Shown: piece after piece, positions 55,860-64,000 of the stretch
Numbering within the stretch: the stretch's first letter is position 1
Layout: every line of letters begins with the position of its first letter
NCBI GenBank assembly: GCA_963779515.1
Contig: CAVZYN010000017.1
Span: 1 to 64,000, forward strand
Source of the DNA: CAVZYN01 sp963779515
GTDB taxonomy: Bacteria > Pseudomonadota > Alphaproteobacteria > Rhizobiales > Hyphomicrobiaceae
Length of the DNA: 64,000 bases
Direction: 5' to 3'
The notes under the pieces: generated by a model
The model's input: the letters and a program-made list of their open reading frames with translations, nothing else
Told to the model about the DNA's origin: nothing
Databases searched by the model: none
Made by a program: the position numbers and the translations under genes

Positions 55860-57770
55860 TCAAGGCGCGCGTTGGGCCGGGCTCGCGGTCGTCGCCGGCT
55901 GCCACGCGTCCTTGGGCTTTGCGGGCAATTTCTCGCCAGCTTTCTCGCCTGCCTTTTGGCTGTCGCGCTCCTGCGCCTTGTCCTTCAATTCCTTCGGGTA
56001 GAACGTGGCGCGTAGGCGTGAACCCGACGGCGCGACCTCGGACTGGGCGCCGCCCTGACCTTCGCTTTTGGCGGGCGCGGCGGCAACGGGGCCGGCGCTG
56101 CACGTCGAGAGCCCCGTCGTCAAATTCATGACAACCGTATTGCACTCGGTGGTGTTGCGGCCTTGCTGCAGGAACACTGGACGTCCGTTCAGCGTCACCA
56201 GGTTGGATTTGACGTCGAAGACCGCGTTCTCGCCGGTCGCAGATTGGCCTTCCTTCGAGGTCACCACGACTTTTTGCTTGGCTTCGACGCGCGAGAGCTG
56301 CGCGCCTTGGCCACCTGCCTCCTGTACCGGTGCGCCCGGCGTCGCGGTGAGGCCGGTGCTGCCCGTATAGAACGCGTGCAACTCGACCGCCTGCACAATG
56401 AAGTCGCCCTGCTGGGCGCGCACGCTGCCGCGATAGATCGCGATTTTCTGCGCGTCGTTGATATCGAGCGTGGTCGCGTCGATATCGATCGGCGCATTGG
56501 GATCGGATTTGAATTGCCCGAACAGCGCAGAGCCGGCCTCGGTCTCGGCGGCGGCGGGTTTTGGGCGGGCCGCGGCGGCCGCCTTGGCGTCGCCCTGATA
56601 GAACACGGTCTTGATGCGGCCTTCCGCGACGCCGGGTGCCGCCGGCGCATCGAGCCGCGCCCTGCCGGTCTTGCGATCGACGGCGAGGCGGCGGCCTTGC
56701 ATGATGTTGCGTGCCTGATTGATCACCACCGATTGCCCCGTGAACACGACCTTCTCCTCGATGGCGTCGTAGTCCATGGCGTCGCTGGTGACGCGACGAT
56801 CGGGGGCCGATGTGATGACGACGCCGCTCTTGGCCTGCAAGCGCTTGAGGCGCGCGGCGTCTGCGGGATTGGCGGGTTCGGCCGGCTTAGCCTTCGGGAC
56901 GCCCGGAACCTCGGTTTTGCCCTCGTAAGTGATGTGAAGTTCGGCTGCCTGCAGCGTCGAGTCGCCCTGCACGGCCGTGACGTTGCGCTGAAAATGCGCG
57001 AAGCGTTTCGTGTCGTCGACGTCGAGCCGATCGGACACGACGTCGATCGGTTGGCGATTGTCGCCGCCGATACCGATGCTTGGCCGGTTGGCGGATTGGC
57101 TCGCGCCCGGCAGCAAGCGGACCTGAACGTTGCCATCGAAGGCGGCGACGCGGGTTTGCGTCTGCAATGTCATGCTGCTCGAGCGGATCGTGCCGGCCGG
57201 CATCTCGGCCGTCACCGGCTCCTTCGATACGATGCGATGCTCTTTCTGGTAGACCATCGCATGCGAGAGCCGCGCCTTCATGCCGTTCGACGTATCAACG
57301 CGGATATTCTCGAACAGCTCGAGCTCGTTTTTCTTGTTGTCGAAGAGGCCGCGGTCGGCGGTCAACGTCGCCTTGACGCCGCTCGCTTGAACAGAGTCAC
57401 TGTCGATGCCGAACAGCTTGATGGGCCCGGTGCCGCCGAAGTCGACGGCGGCCTCGCGGGCGCGCACTTCGAAGCGGCCGCCGTCCTTGGTTTGGCCGTT
57501 GTAGACCGGCGCTTTCATCTTGAGGTCGTCGGCGGTGACCTCGATCTGCTTGTACGTCACGCCCTTGGCGCGCAGCAGCAGCGTCGATCCAAGGGTCGAG
57601 GCATAGAACGCGGCAAAGCCGAGCGCCGACAGCGGAAACAGGATGCGCAAGCCGCGCACGAGGACGGTATGGCGCCGCGACGCGCGAAAGGCCGCAAGCT
57701 GGTCACGCCGCGTGCGTGCACCCGCGAGCCGTTCTGACGGCGTCTCGATTGTCGCGTCCATCGCACCCAT
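55860..57770 (-). CDS. LptC-LptA fusion protein of LPS transport
   Basis: 636 residues. N-terminal cytoplasmic tail, then one membrane helix (about 38-60), then an LptC-like domain (about 60-215, YKQIEVTADDLKMKAPVYNG and RFEVRAREAAVDFGG). Two OstA/LptA-like modules follow: the first from PIDVVSDRLDV (about 240), the second from PIDIDATTLDI (about 428), each ending in a segment like TTECNTVVMNLTTG. No second signal peptide lies between, so the LptA part is tethered by LptC's helix. These are normally separate genes. ATG 57761 is an alternative start. Confidence 0.85.
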   Translation of the reverse strand: MGAMDATIETPSERLAGARTRRDQLAAFRASRRHTVLVRGLRILFPLSALGFAAFYASTLGSTLLLRAKGVTYKQIEVTADDLKMKAPVYNGQTKDGGRFEVRAREAAVDFGGTGPIKLFGIDSDSVQASGVKATLTADRGLFDNKKNELELFENIRVDTSNGMKARLSHAMVYQKEHRIVSKEPVTAEMPAGTIRSSSMTLQTQTRVAAFDGNVQVRLLPGASQSANRPSIGIGGDNRQPIDVVSDRLDVDDTKRFAHFQRNVTAVQGDSTLQAAELHITYEGKTEVPGVPKAKPAEPANPADAARLKRLQAKSGVVITSAPDRRVTSDAMDYDAIEEKVVFTGQSVVINQARNIMQGRRLAVDRKTGRARLDAPAAPGVAEGRIKTVFYQGDAKAAAAARPKPAAAETEAGSALFGQFKSDPNAPIDIDATTLDINDAQKIAIYRGSVRAQQGDFIVQAVELHAFYTGSTGLTATPGAPVQEAGGQGAQLSRVEAKQKVVVTSKEGQSATGENAVFDVKSNLVTLNGRPVFLQQGRNTTECNTVVMNLTTGLSTCSAGPVAAAPAKSEGQGGAQSEVAPSGSRLRATFYPKELKDKAQERDSQKAGEKAGEKLPAKPKDAWQPATTASPAQRAP

Positions 57771-57955
57771 TTCGGAAGGCCGCCCGTGGCGGCTCTGCCC
57801 TCAATGCCCCCGTTTGCCGCAAACTCGTCCGCAATTGGGGTATTAGTGGGGCCGGGCGCAAGCGCTGTCGCTGGGCAAGCCCCATGATTCACAGGCATGA
57901 TGCACAGTTATTGAACGACGTCTTTTCGGCATGGCCGCGCCGACGTCAATGCCAA

Positions 57956-58588
57956 TCAATGGGCAAAGATATCGACGTCGTCGAACCCGGCCAAATCGAG
58001 CCCGGCGCGGACGGACAGGAACTTGAAGCAGGCCTCGGCCTCCGCCGCCCGGCCATCGCGCGCGAGCATGGCATCGAGGCGGGTCTTCAAGGCGTGCAAG
58101 TGCAGCACGTCGGCGGCGGCATAGGCCTGCTGCTCGGGCGACAGTGTCAATGCCGCCCAATCCGAGCTTTGTTGCTGCTTCGACATATCCAGGCCGAGCA
58201 GCTCGCCGCTGAGGTCCTTCAGGCCGTGGCGATCAGTGTAGGTGCGCACGAGCTTTGAAGCGATCTTGGTGCAGTAGACCGGCGCCGTCTCGACGCCGAG
58301 ATACTTCCGCAGGACCGCTAAATCAAACCGCGCAAAATGAAAAATCTTCTGGATTTTTGTGTCGGTCAGCAGTGCCTTCAGGCGCGGCGCCGACCAATCG
58401 CGACCGTCGAGTTGGACGAGGTGCGCGGTGCCATCGCCGCCCGATAGCTGCACCAAACAGAGCCGGTCGCGGTGCGGCTTCAAGCCGAGCGTCTCGGTGT
58501 CGATCGCCACCGCGCCTTTGAACGTCACGTCGGCCGGCAGATCGCCTTTGTGCAGGCTGACAACCGGCGGCTTCACTGTCGCGCTCAC
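57956..58588 (-). CDS. Ribonuclease D-like 3'-5' exonuclease
   Basis: About 210 residues. Exonuclease motifs: VAIDTETLGL (DxE), FHFARFDLAVL (Asp) and QQAYAAADVLHLHAL (Tyr and Asp). It lacks the HRDC domains of full-length RNase D and is the short form common in Rhizobiales, where it precedes lptC. GTG 58588 is preferred; an ATG at 58666 would add a 26-residue head without likeness. Role: 3' trimming of RNAs. Confidence 0.88.
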   Translation of the reverse strand: MSATVKPPVVSLHKGDLPADVTFKGAVAIDTETLGLKPHRDRLCLVQLSGGDGTAHLVQLDGRDWSAPRLKALLTDTKIQKIFHFARFDLAVLRKYLGVETAPVYCTKIASKLVRTYTDRHGLKDLSGELLGLDMSKQQQSSDWAALTLSPEQQAYAAADVLHLHALKTRLDAMLARDGRAAEAEACFKFLSVRAGLDLAGFDDVDIFAH

Positions 58589-58745
58589 GGAACCTGCCTT
58601 TGCGGATGAAAAGGGGCCCTGGGCAGGATTGCCAGAGCACAACGATAGGTCGTTGTTATTGATCAATTATTTTCAACGCCCTCTGCTCAATGTGCCCCGG
58701 ACGCGCAGCCCGTGTCAACGCTGCCGACGTCGCACGCGGCGTGTT

Positions 58746-59291
58746 TCAGTTTCGCTCGGCGATCGACTTCAATTGCCGCAGCCCCTTCTCGAATTGCCCG
58801 CCCAGCATTTTGTCCATGTTGAAGAGCGTGCCCATGACGCGATGCAAATACGGCCAGGGGCCTGTCATCGCCCACGTGACGATGGTCGACTGACCTGCGG
58901 GCCGCAGGCTGAAGCGGATCTTGTTTTGGGCGGCCATGGGCCGGATCATGACCAGGTTCATGTCGACGCTCGTCGCGTGTGAACAGCCGGTGATTTCGAC
59001 TCGCCCCTTGCCGGCTCGCCCGGCGATATCCCAATCATACGCCGCGCCCGCCCCGCTCTGCGGACCGCTATAGACGATTGAACTCGGCGGATGGCCTTCG
59101 GCGAAGGGATTCCAACCGTTCATGGCCTTGAGATCATTGATCAGCATGAACACCCGATCGGGCGGCGCGCTGATGGTCATCGACCGCTCGACCTGGAACG
59201 TGTCCGGCTTCAGCGCCGCGACAATCAGCACGCCCAGCAGCGCGATCGAGATCAGCGCAACCACGATCATAAACACGTCGGCCATGTCCAT
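58746..59291 (-). CDS. SRPBCC family protein (polyketide cyclase/dehydrase-like)
   Basis: 181 residues. N-terminal membrane helix (about 6-28, VFMIVVALISIALLGVLIVA), then a START-like SRPBCC domain with VERSMTISAPPDRVFMLIND, WNPFAEGHPP and VTWAMTGPWPYLHRVMG. It binds a small hydrophobic ligand; function unknown. ATG 59291 gives MDMADVF; ATG 59285 is an alternative. Confidence 0.85.
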   Translation of the reverse strand: MDMADVFMIVVALISIALLGVLIVAALKPDTFQVERSMTISAPPDRVFMLINDLKAMNGWNPFAEGHPPSSIVYSGPQSGAGAAYDWDIAGRAGKGRVEITGCSHATSVDMNLVMIRPMAAQNKIRFSLRPAGQSTIVTWAMTGPWPYLHRVMGTLFNMDKMLGGQFEKGLRQLKSIAERN

Positions 59292-59322
59292 CTCCTCAAT
59301 TCCGCGGCGGACGGCCCTCGCG

Positions 59323-61144
59323 TCACGGCTCGACTTGCACCATGTGACCCGGCTCGACCTCGCGGTAGTGCCGCTGCGGCGTGACGTAGGCCGGCGGCCG
59401 GAAGGGGCTCGGGATCTCGTCGACGGCGATGGCCTGGCGCGCCCGCCGCCGCGCCGGATCAGGGATCGGCACCGCCCGCAGCAGTTTTCGGGTGTAGGGG
59501 TGCTGCGGGTTTTCGATGACGGCGGCGCGCGGTCCCATCTCGACGATCTCGCCGAGATACATGACGGCGATGCGATGACTGACGCGTTCGACGACCGCGA
59601 TGTCGTGCGAGATGAAGAGGTAGGATAGGCCGAGATCTTCCTGCAGATCCATCATCAGGTTGAGCACCTGCGCCTTGATGGACACATCCAGCGCGGAGAC
59701 GGCTTCATCCGCCACGATCAAGCGCGGCGACAGCGCGAGGGCGCGCGCAATGCACAGCCGCTGCCGCTGACCACCGGAGAACTCATGCGGAAAGCGGGCG
59801 GCCATCTCGGGCGGTAGTCCGACCTTGTGCAATAGAGCTGCGACCCGTTCGCGTGCTTCGGACTTCCCCGCGATGCCGTGCACGATCATCGGTTCTGCAA
59901 TCGCGGCGCCGACGGTCTTCCTCGGATTGAGGCTCGCGAACGGGATCCTGAAAAATCATCTGCATGCGCTGGCGGGCGGCGCGCAGCTGATCGCGATCCA
60001 TGGCGCGGACGTTTTTCCCTTCGAACAAGACGGTTCCCGCCGTCGGCTCGATCAGGCGCAAAACCGAACGCCCGGTGGTGGACTTGCCGCAACCCGATTC
60101 ACCCACAAGCGCCAGCGTTTCGCCGACGCCCAGGCTGAACGATACGTTCTCGACGGCATGCACGCGCCCCGTGACCTTGCCGAGAAGGCCGGACTTGATG
60201 TCGAAGCGGGTGGTCAGATCCTTGACCTCGAGAATGGGGCGCTCGGACCCCTTCACCGTCGAGGCGCGATCCGGCGGCGCGGTGGTCGCGCCGCTGTTCG
60301 GATCAACGATCGGGAAACGCAGCGGATCGGCGCGGCCCGTCATGGATCCGAGCTGCGGCACGGCGGAGAGAAGCGCGCGCGTATAGGGATGCGAGGGTGC
60401 CCGGAACAGCGCGCGGGCTTCGCCTTCCTCGACCTTCTTGCCCTGCCACATGACGACGACGCGATCAGCGATCTCCGCCACCACGCCCATATCGTGGGTG
60501 ATGAAGAGAACAGCCATGCCCTCCTCTTCCTGCAGCATCTTGATGAGCTCCAGGATCTGCGCCTGGATCGTCACGTCGAGCGCGGTTGTTGGTTCATCCG
60601 CGATCAGCAAGCGCGGCCGGCACGCCAGCGCCATGGCGATCATGACGCGCTGGCGCATGCCGCCGGAGAACCGATGCGGATACTCGTGCAGGCGCTCGCG
60701 GGCCGCCGGGATGCGGACGCGCTCCAGGATCCGCAACGTCTCGGCCTCGGCCGCGGCCCGGTCGAGGCCGCGATGATAGATCAGCGCTTCGGAGATCTGG
60801 AAGCCGATGGTCAGCACCGGATTGAGGCTGGTCATCGGTTCCTGAAAAATCATCGAAATGCGGTTGCCGCGCACCTGGCGCATCTCGTCTTCCGTGATCT
60901 CGAGCAGGCTGCGGCCTTCCAATCGGATGTCGCCGGCCATGCGGCCGTTGACCGAGGGCACCAGCCGCATGATCGACAGCGCCGTGACGCTCTTGCCGGA
61001 GCCGGATTCGCCGACCACGGCCGTGGTCTTGCCGGCCTCGATGTCGAACGAGACGTCGTCGACCACGGGCCGCCAGGCGCCATCGACCCGAAATGACGTC
61101 GTCAAATTGCGGATCGACAGCAGGGCTGGCGAAACGAGCGCCAT
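59323..61144 (-). CDS. Double-ATPase ABC transporter protein for peptide uptake (one frameshift)
   Basis: About 606 residues once bridged: both ATPases of a peptide importer in one chain, as in YejF/GsiA. Half one has GESGSGKSVTA, FQEPMTSLNP, SGGMRQRVMIA and IADEPTTALD. Half two, from about residue 310, has GESGCGKST, then after the break FASLNPRKTVG, SGGQRQRLCIA and VADEAVSALDV. One base too many in the GGG at 59942-59944 shifts the frame after MIFQDP. ATG 61144 is in the permease stop (TGATG). It energises the permeases at 61144-62975. Confidence 0.9.
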
Positions 61145-62040
61145 CACTCGCCCCTCAGCTTCGGGTCGATGGCATCGCGCAGCCCGTCGCCCAGCAGATT
61201 CAAGGCGAAGACGACGACCAGAATGGCCATGCCCGGCATCAGGGCGAGCCAGGCGCTGTCGAGAATGTTCTCAAATCCTTCGCGGATCATGCCGCCCCAG
61301 GTGGGGGTCGGCGGCTTGACGCCGAGACCGATGAAGGCGAGCGAGGCCTCCGTGCGGATCGCGGCTGCCAGCCACAGCGAGCCCATCACCAAAATCTCGG
61401 GAAAAATGTTCGGCAACACGTGCAGGCCCATGAGCCGCGCATCCGAGAACCCGAGTGAGCGGCCGGCCTCGATGTACTCTCGGCCCTTGACGGCGATGGT
61501 CGGCGCGCGGGCGATGCGGGCAAACGGCGGAATCGAAGTGATCGCGATGGCGGCGATGATGTTGGTCATCGAGGGACCGAGCATCGCCACGATGATGAGG
61601 CCGAGGATCAGCGAGGGGAACGCAAGCAGGATGTCCATTGCCTGCATGATGATGGCATCGAGGCGTCCGCCATACCAGCCGGCGAGGATGCCGATCAGCG
61701 AACCGATCACCATGGCGATGGCCGTCGAGGTGATGCCAATGATGAGCGAAATACGCGCGCCATAGAGGAGGCGCGAGAAGATGTCCCGGCCAAAGCTGTC
61801 GGTGCCGATCAGATGGGCGTCCGATGGCGGCTTCAAGCGCTGCAGCACGTTCTGTTCGACGGGGTCGTGCGGCGCAAGCAGCGGCGCGAAGATCGCCGCC
61901 AGGACCACCAGCACGAACACGACAAGCCCGATCCACGACGTCTTGTTGGTGTTGAAGGCCTTGATGAGCTGTCCCGCCAGATAGCGGGCGGGCGAGGGCG
62001 GACGTTGCGCGGCGGGACGGGCCGGGGTGTCGATGGTCAT
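61144..62040 (-). CDS. Peptide-type ABC transporter permease, DppC-like
   Basis: 298 residues. Membrane helix near residues 37-57, then HLIGTDSFGRDIFSRLLYG, family motif of DppC/OppC. The EAA loop is YIEAGRSLGFSDARLM, followed by LPNIFPEILVMG and FIGLGVKPPTPTWG; it ends LGDGLRDAIDPKLRG. It starts in an ATGA overlap with the stop of the other permease (62037-62040) and shares a one-base overlap with the ATPase gene. Confidence 0.95.
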   Translation of the reverse strand: MTIDTPARPAAQRPPSPARYLAGQLIKAFNTNKTSWIGLVVFVLVVLAAIFAPLLAPHDPVEQNVLQRLKPPSDAHLIGTDSFGRDIFSRLLYGARISLIIGITSTAIAMVIGSLIGILAGWYGGRLDAIIMQAMDILLAFPSLILGLIIVAMLGPSMTNIIAAIAITSIPPFARIARAPTIAVKGREYIEAGRSLGFSDARLMGLHVLPNIFPEILVMGSLWLAAAIRTEASLAFIGLGVKPPTPTWGGMIREGFENILDSAWLALMPGMAILVVVFALNLLGDGLRDAIDPKLRGE

Positions 62041-62975
62041 TGCAGTTTCACCCGCGGGTCGGCGACGCCATAGGCGAGGTCGGTGATCAGATTCACGAGC
62101 ACAACGACAAGCGTGTAGATCACCATCATGCCTTGCAGCATCGTGTAGTCGCGCTGGTTGAGGGCGCCGACGATCAGCTTTCCGAGGCCCGGCCGATTGA
62201 ACACGATCTCAGTCAGCACGGAGTTGCCGATCAGAATGCCGAAGTAAAGCCCCACCACCGTGATCACAGGGATCAAGGCGTTGCGCAACGCATGGCGCCA
62301 CACGACGGCGCGCCACGGCACACCCTTGGCACGCGCCGTGCGGACGTAGTCCTCTTGCAGCACTTCCAGCATGGCGGAGCGCGTGACGCGCGTGATGTAG
62401 GCCGCCATGATGAGCCCGAGATTGAGCGCCGGAAGCGCGATCGACTGGAACCAGGCGACGAAGCTTCCCGACCGCGCGCTGATGACGGGGAACAGCGGGA
62501 ATTGGATCGCGAACAGCAATAGCAGGATGATGGCGGAGACGAAGGGCGGGAACGAGAGACCAATCAGCGACAGAATACGCGTCACATAATCGAGAAACCT
62601 GTTCCGGTTGATCGCTGCCCACACTCCGAGCGGAATGCCGATGATGGCGCCCATCAGCACCGACACAAGCGTCAATTCGATTGTCCACGGCAGGACTTTC
62701 AGCACCTCCTGGATCACGGGTTGGCCGGTCACCATAGACGTACCCCAGTCGCCGCGCAGCGCGCCGCTCATGAAGGTCACATATTGCCGGAAGATCGTTC
62801 GATCGAGGCCGAGGCGTGTGCGCAGCGCCTCGATGGCCTCACGTCCGGCCTGCTCGCCGAGAATGACCTGCGCGGGATCGCCCGGCACAATTCGGACGAG
62901 CACGAATACAAGTGTCAGCACGGCCCAGAGCGTGAAAATGGCAAGGATCAGGCGTTTGGCCAGAAATGCCTGCAT
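62037..62975 (-). CDS. Peptide-type ABC transporter permease, DppB-like
   Basis: 312 residues, six membrane helices. N-terminal MQAFLAKRLILAIFTLWAVL, then VRIVPGDPAQVILG and GDWGTSMVTGQPV. The EAA loop reads YVRTARAKGVPWRAVVWRH, and the end GVADPRVKL is standard for DppB/GsiC. It follows the binding-protein gene by about 85 bases on the same strand. Confidence 0.95.
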   Translation of the reverse strand: MQAFLAKRLILAIFTLWAVLTLVFVLVRIVPGDPAQVILGEQAGREAIEALRTRLGLDRTIFRQYVTFMSGALRGDWGTSMVTGQPVIQEVLKVLPWTIELTLVSVLMGAIIGIPLGVWAAINRNRFLDYVTRILSLIGLSFPPFVSAIILLLLFAIQFPLFPVISARSGSFVAWFQSIALPALNLGLIMAAYITRVTRSAMLEVLQEDYVRTARAKGVPWRAVVWRHALRNALIPVITVVGLYFGILIGNSVLTEIVFNRPGLGKLIVGALNQRDYTMLQGMMVIYTLVVVLVNLITDLAYGVADPRVKLQ

Positions 62976-63060
62976 CGTCCTGCGAGATGTTCGAGATGTT
63001 GATGATGGAAAGACACGAGGAAGGCGCCATTGCTGGCGCCTTCAGATCGGGTGACGATCC

Positions 63061-64000
63061 TTATTGCTTGAACTTCGTCTTCTCGGTGATGGGTACCGAT
63101 AGATTCAACGCGCCCTTCAGGTCATAGCCAAGGTCGAGCGTGTCGCGCCAGGCCCAGACCTGCAGCTGCTCGAACAGGCCGATGCCGCAGACGTCCTTGA
63201 TGAGTTTGTCCTGCGCGCTCTTCCAGAGAGCCTTCTGCTTGGCGGCATCCGGCTCAACGCGGGCGGCTTCGATGTCCTTGTCGGCGACCGTGCAATGCGT
63301 GAAGTTCGTCACCGCCGTCGGGGTCTTCACCTGCGACCGTGAGTGGTAGAACTGCGTCAGATACACATCGGCGACGGGGAAGCGTGCCGCTGCGTAATGC
63401 ACGATCGGCGACAGGTCCTCGCGGATTTTGGCGTGAAATGTCGCATGCTCGACAAGTTCGATGTCGAGCGTGATGCCGGCCTTTTTCAATTGTGCCTGCA
63501 CGGCCTCGATGGTCGACTGCATGCCCGGCAATGTGGTGTGGATCGTCTTCACCGTGACACCGTTGGGGTACCCGGCTTCGGTCAGCAACGCTTTCGCCTT
63601 GGCGATGTCGAGCGTTTGCTGGGCGGACGCCTCGTCGGTGCCGAAATAGCCCGACGGCACGATCGAGACGGCCGGCCGGGAGACGAGCGCGCCCTTGAAA
63701 TCGACCAGACCTTTGCGATCGATGGCGTGCGCGATGGCTTGGCGCACGCGCACGTCGTCGAGCGGCTTTGCCTTGGTATTGAGATAGAGGCCCGACAGCT
63801 CGGCCGGCTCGATCACGCCGACGACCACGCCCGGCAGTTTACGCACGCGCTCGACCCACGTCTGATCCTGCTTGCCGTACAACAGGTCGATCTCGCCCGA
63901 CTGGAACGCCAGATCGCGCGTCGCGTCCGACGGAATGTAACGATAGACGATTTCGTCGAGCGCCGGCGCGCCACGGAAATACTTCTTGTTGGCTTTGAGC
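63061..64000 (-). CDS. ABC transporter substrate-binding protein, family 5 (5' end cut by window edge)
   Basis: C-terminal 312 residues of a peptide/nickel-binding periplasmic protein. Visible parts are YFRGAPALDEIVYRYIPSD, DVRVRQAIAHAIDRKGLVD (SBP_bac_5 hallmark), PSGYFGTDE and KAKALLTEAGYPNGVTV; it ends ITEKTKFKQ. The start and signal peptide lie beyond 64000. It delivers substrate to the permeases at 61144-62975. The exact ligand is unknown. Confidence 0.92.
   Translation of the reverse strand, partial: LKANKKYFRGAPALDEIVYRYIPSDATRDLAFQSGEIDLLYGKQDQTWVERVRKLPGVVVGVIEPAELSGLYLNTKAKPLDDVRVRQAIAHAIDRKGLVDFKGALVSRPAVSIVPSGYFGTDEASAQQTLDIAKAKALLTEAGYPNGVTVKTIHTTLPGMQSTIEAVQAQLKKAGITLDIELVEHATFHAKIREDLSPIVHYAAARFPVADVYLTQFYHSRSQVKTPTAVTNFTHCTVADKDIEAARVEPDAAKQKALWKSAQDKLIKDVCGIGLFEQLQVWAWRDTLDLGYDLKGALNLSVPITEKTKFKQ

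Noticed and set aside
56163..57737. 524-codon open frame on the plus strand
   Set aside because: Antisense shadow of the LptC-LptA fusion gene, no recognisable domain.
59825..61096. 423-codon open frame on the plus strand
   Set aside because: Antisense shadow of the double-ATPase gene; the minus strand holds clear Walker motifs.

Overview
The window is a chromosomal segment of an alphaproteobacterium, most likely Hyphomicrobiales (Rhizobiales), close to the Bradyrhizobium/Xanthobacteraceae side. The evidence is high GC, several gene orders typical of that group (bolA, J-domain gene, cobS, cobT; RNase D, lptC/lptA, lptB, rpoN, ptsN), an aerobic CobST cobaltochelatase, and the cluster dnaA, dnaN, recF, gyrB.

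Layout. 0-7 kb: acyl-CoA ligase (cut by the window edge, minus strand), an SDR oxidoreductase, and a peptide-type ABC operon (two permeases, two ATPases) with a Phd/PemK-like toxin-antitoxin pair set between permease C and ATPase D. 7-16 kb: metallophosphoesterase with a membrane tail, AsmA-like protein, a 3-oxoacid CoA-transferase whose two subunit genes are separated by a four-helix-bundle gene inside inverted repeats, an aspartoacylase-like hydrolase and an enoyl-CoA hydratase. 16-25 kb: rpsT, a 0.6 kb gap rich in GANTC sites and DnaA-box-like sites, rhodanese, dnaA, dnaN, recF, gyrB. 24.5-30 kb: bolA, J-domain protein, cobS, cobT, TAT-exported phytase-like esterase, rpmB. 30-41.6 kb: metabolic and transport genes (EamA exporter, M20 peptidase, SDR, SMP-30, Bug-type binding protein, thiolase, DUF1330) mixed with repeat-rich gaps at 35.4-36.4, 38.6-38.8 and 40.3-40.8 kb.

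41.7-45.5 kb: tRNA-Leu(GAG) and infC, with two accessory islets between them. Islet 1 is a DUF4258 toxin and helix-turn-helix antitoxin. Islet 2 is an unrecognised 227-residue protein and an XRE-ImmA/IrrE metallopeptidase regulator. The islets are bounded by three near-identical hairpin repeats. This is the best candidate for a little-described system here. infC itself appears to start at ATA behind a perfect Shine-Dalgarno sequence.

45.6-59.3 kb: glycosyltransferase, hydrolase, queG cluster, GST, uppP, ptsN, rpoN, lptB, a single LptC-LptA fusion gene, RNase D and a SRPBCC protein. 59.3-64 kb: a second peptide ABC operon on the minus strand (binding protein cut by the window edge, two permeases, one double-ATPase protein).

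Quality note: nine genes or breaks are interrupted by frameshifts that all look like one extra base, in genes otherwise intact on both sides. A tenth probable case ends the AsmA-like gene. This pattern suggests insertion-type sequence errors rather than gene decay. Those genes are given here as whole reading frames with the break positions stated.
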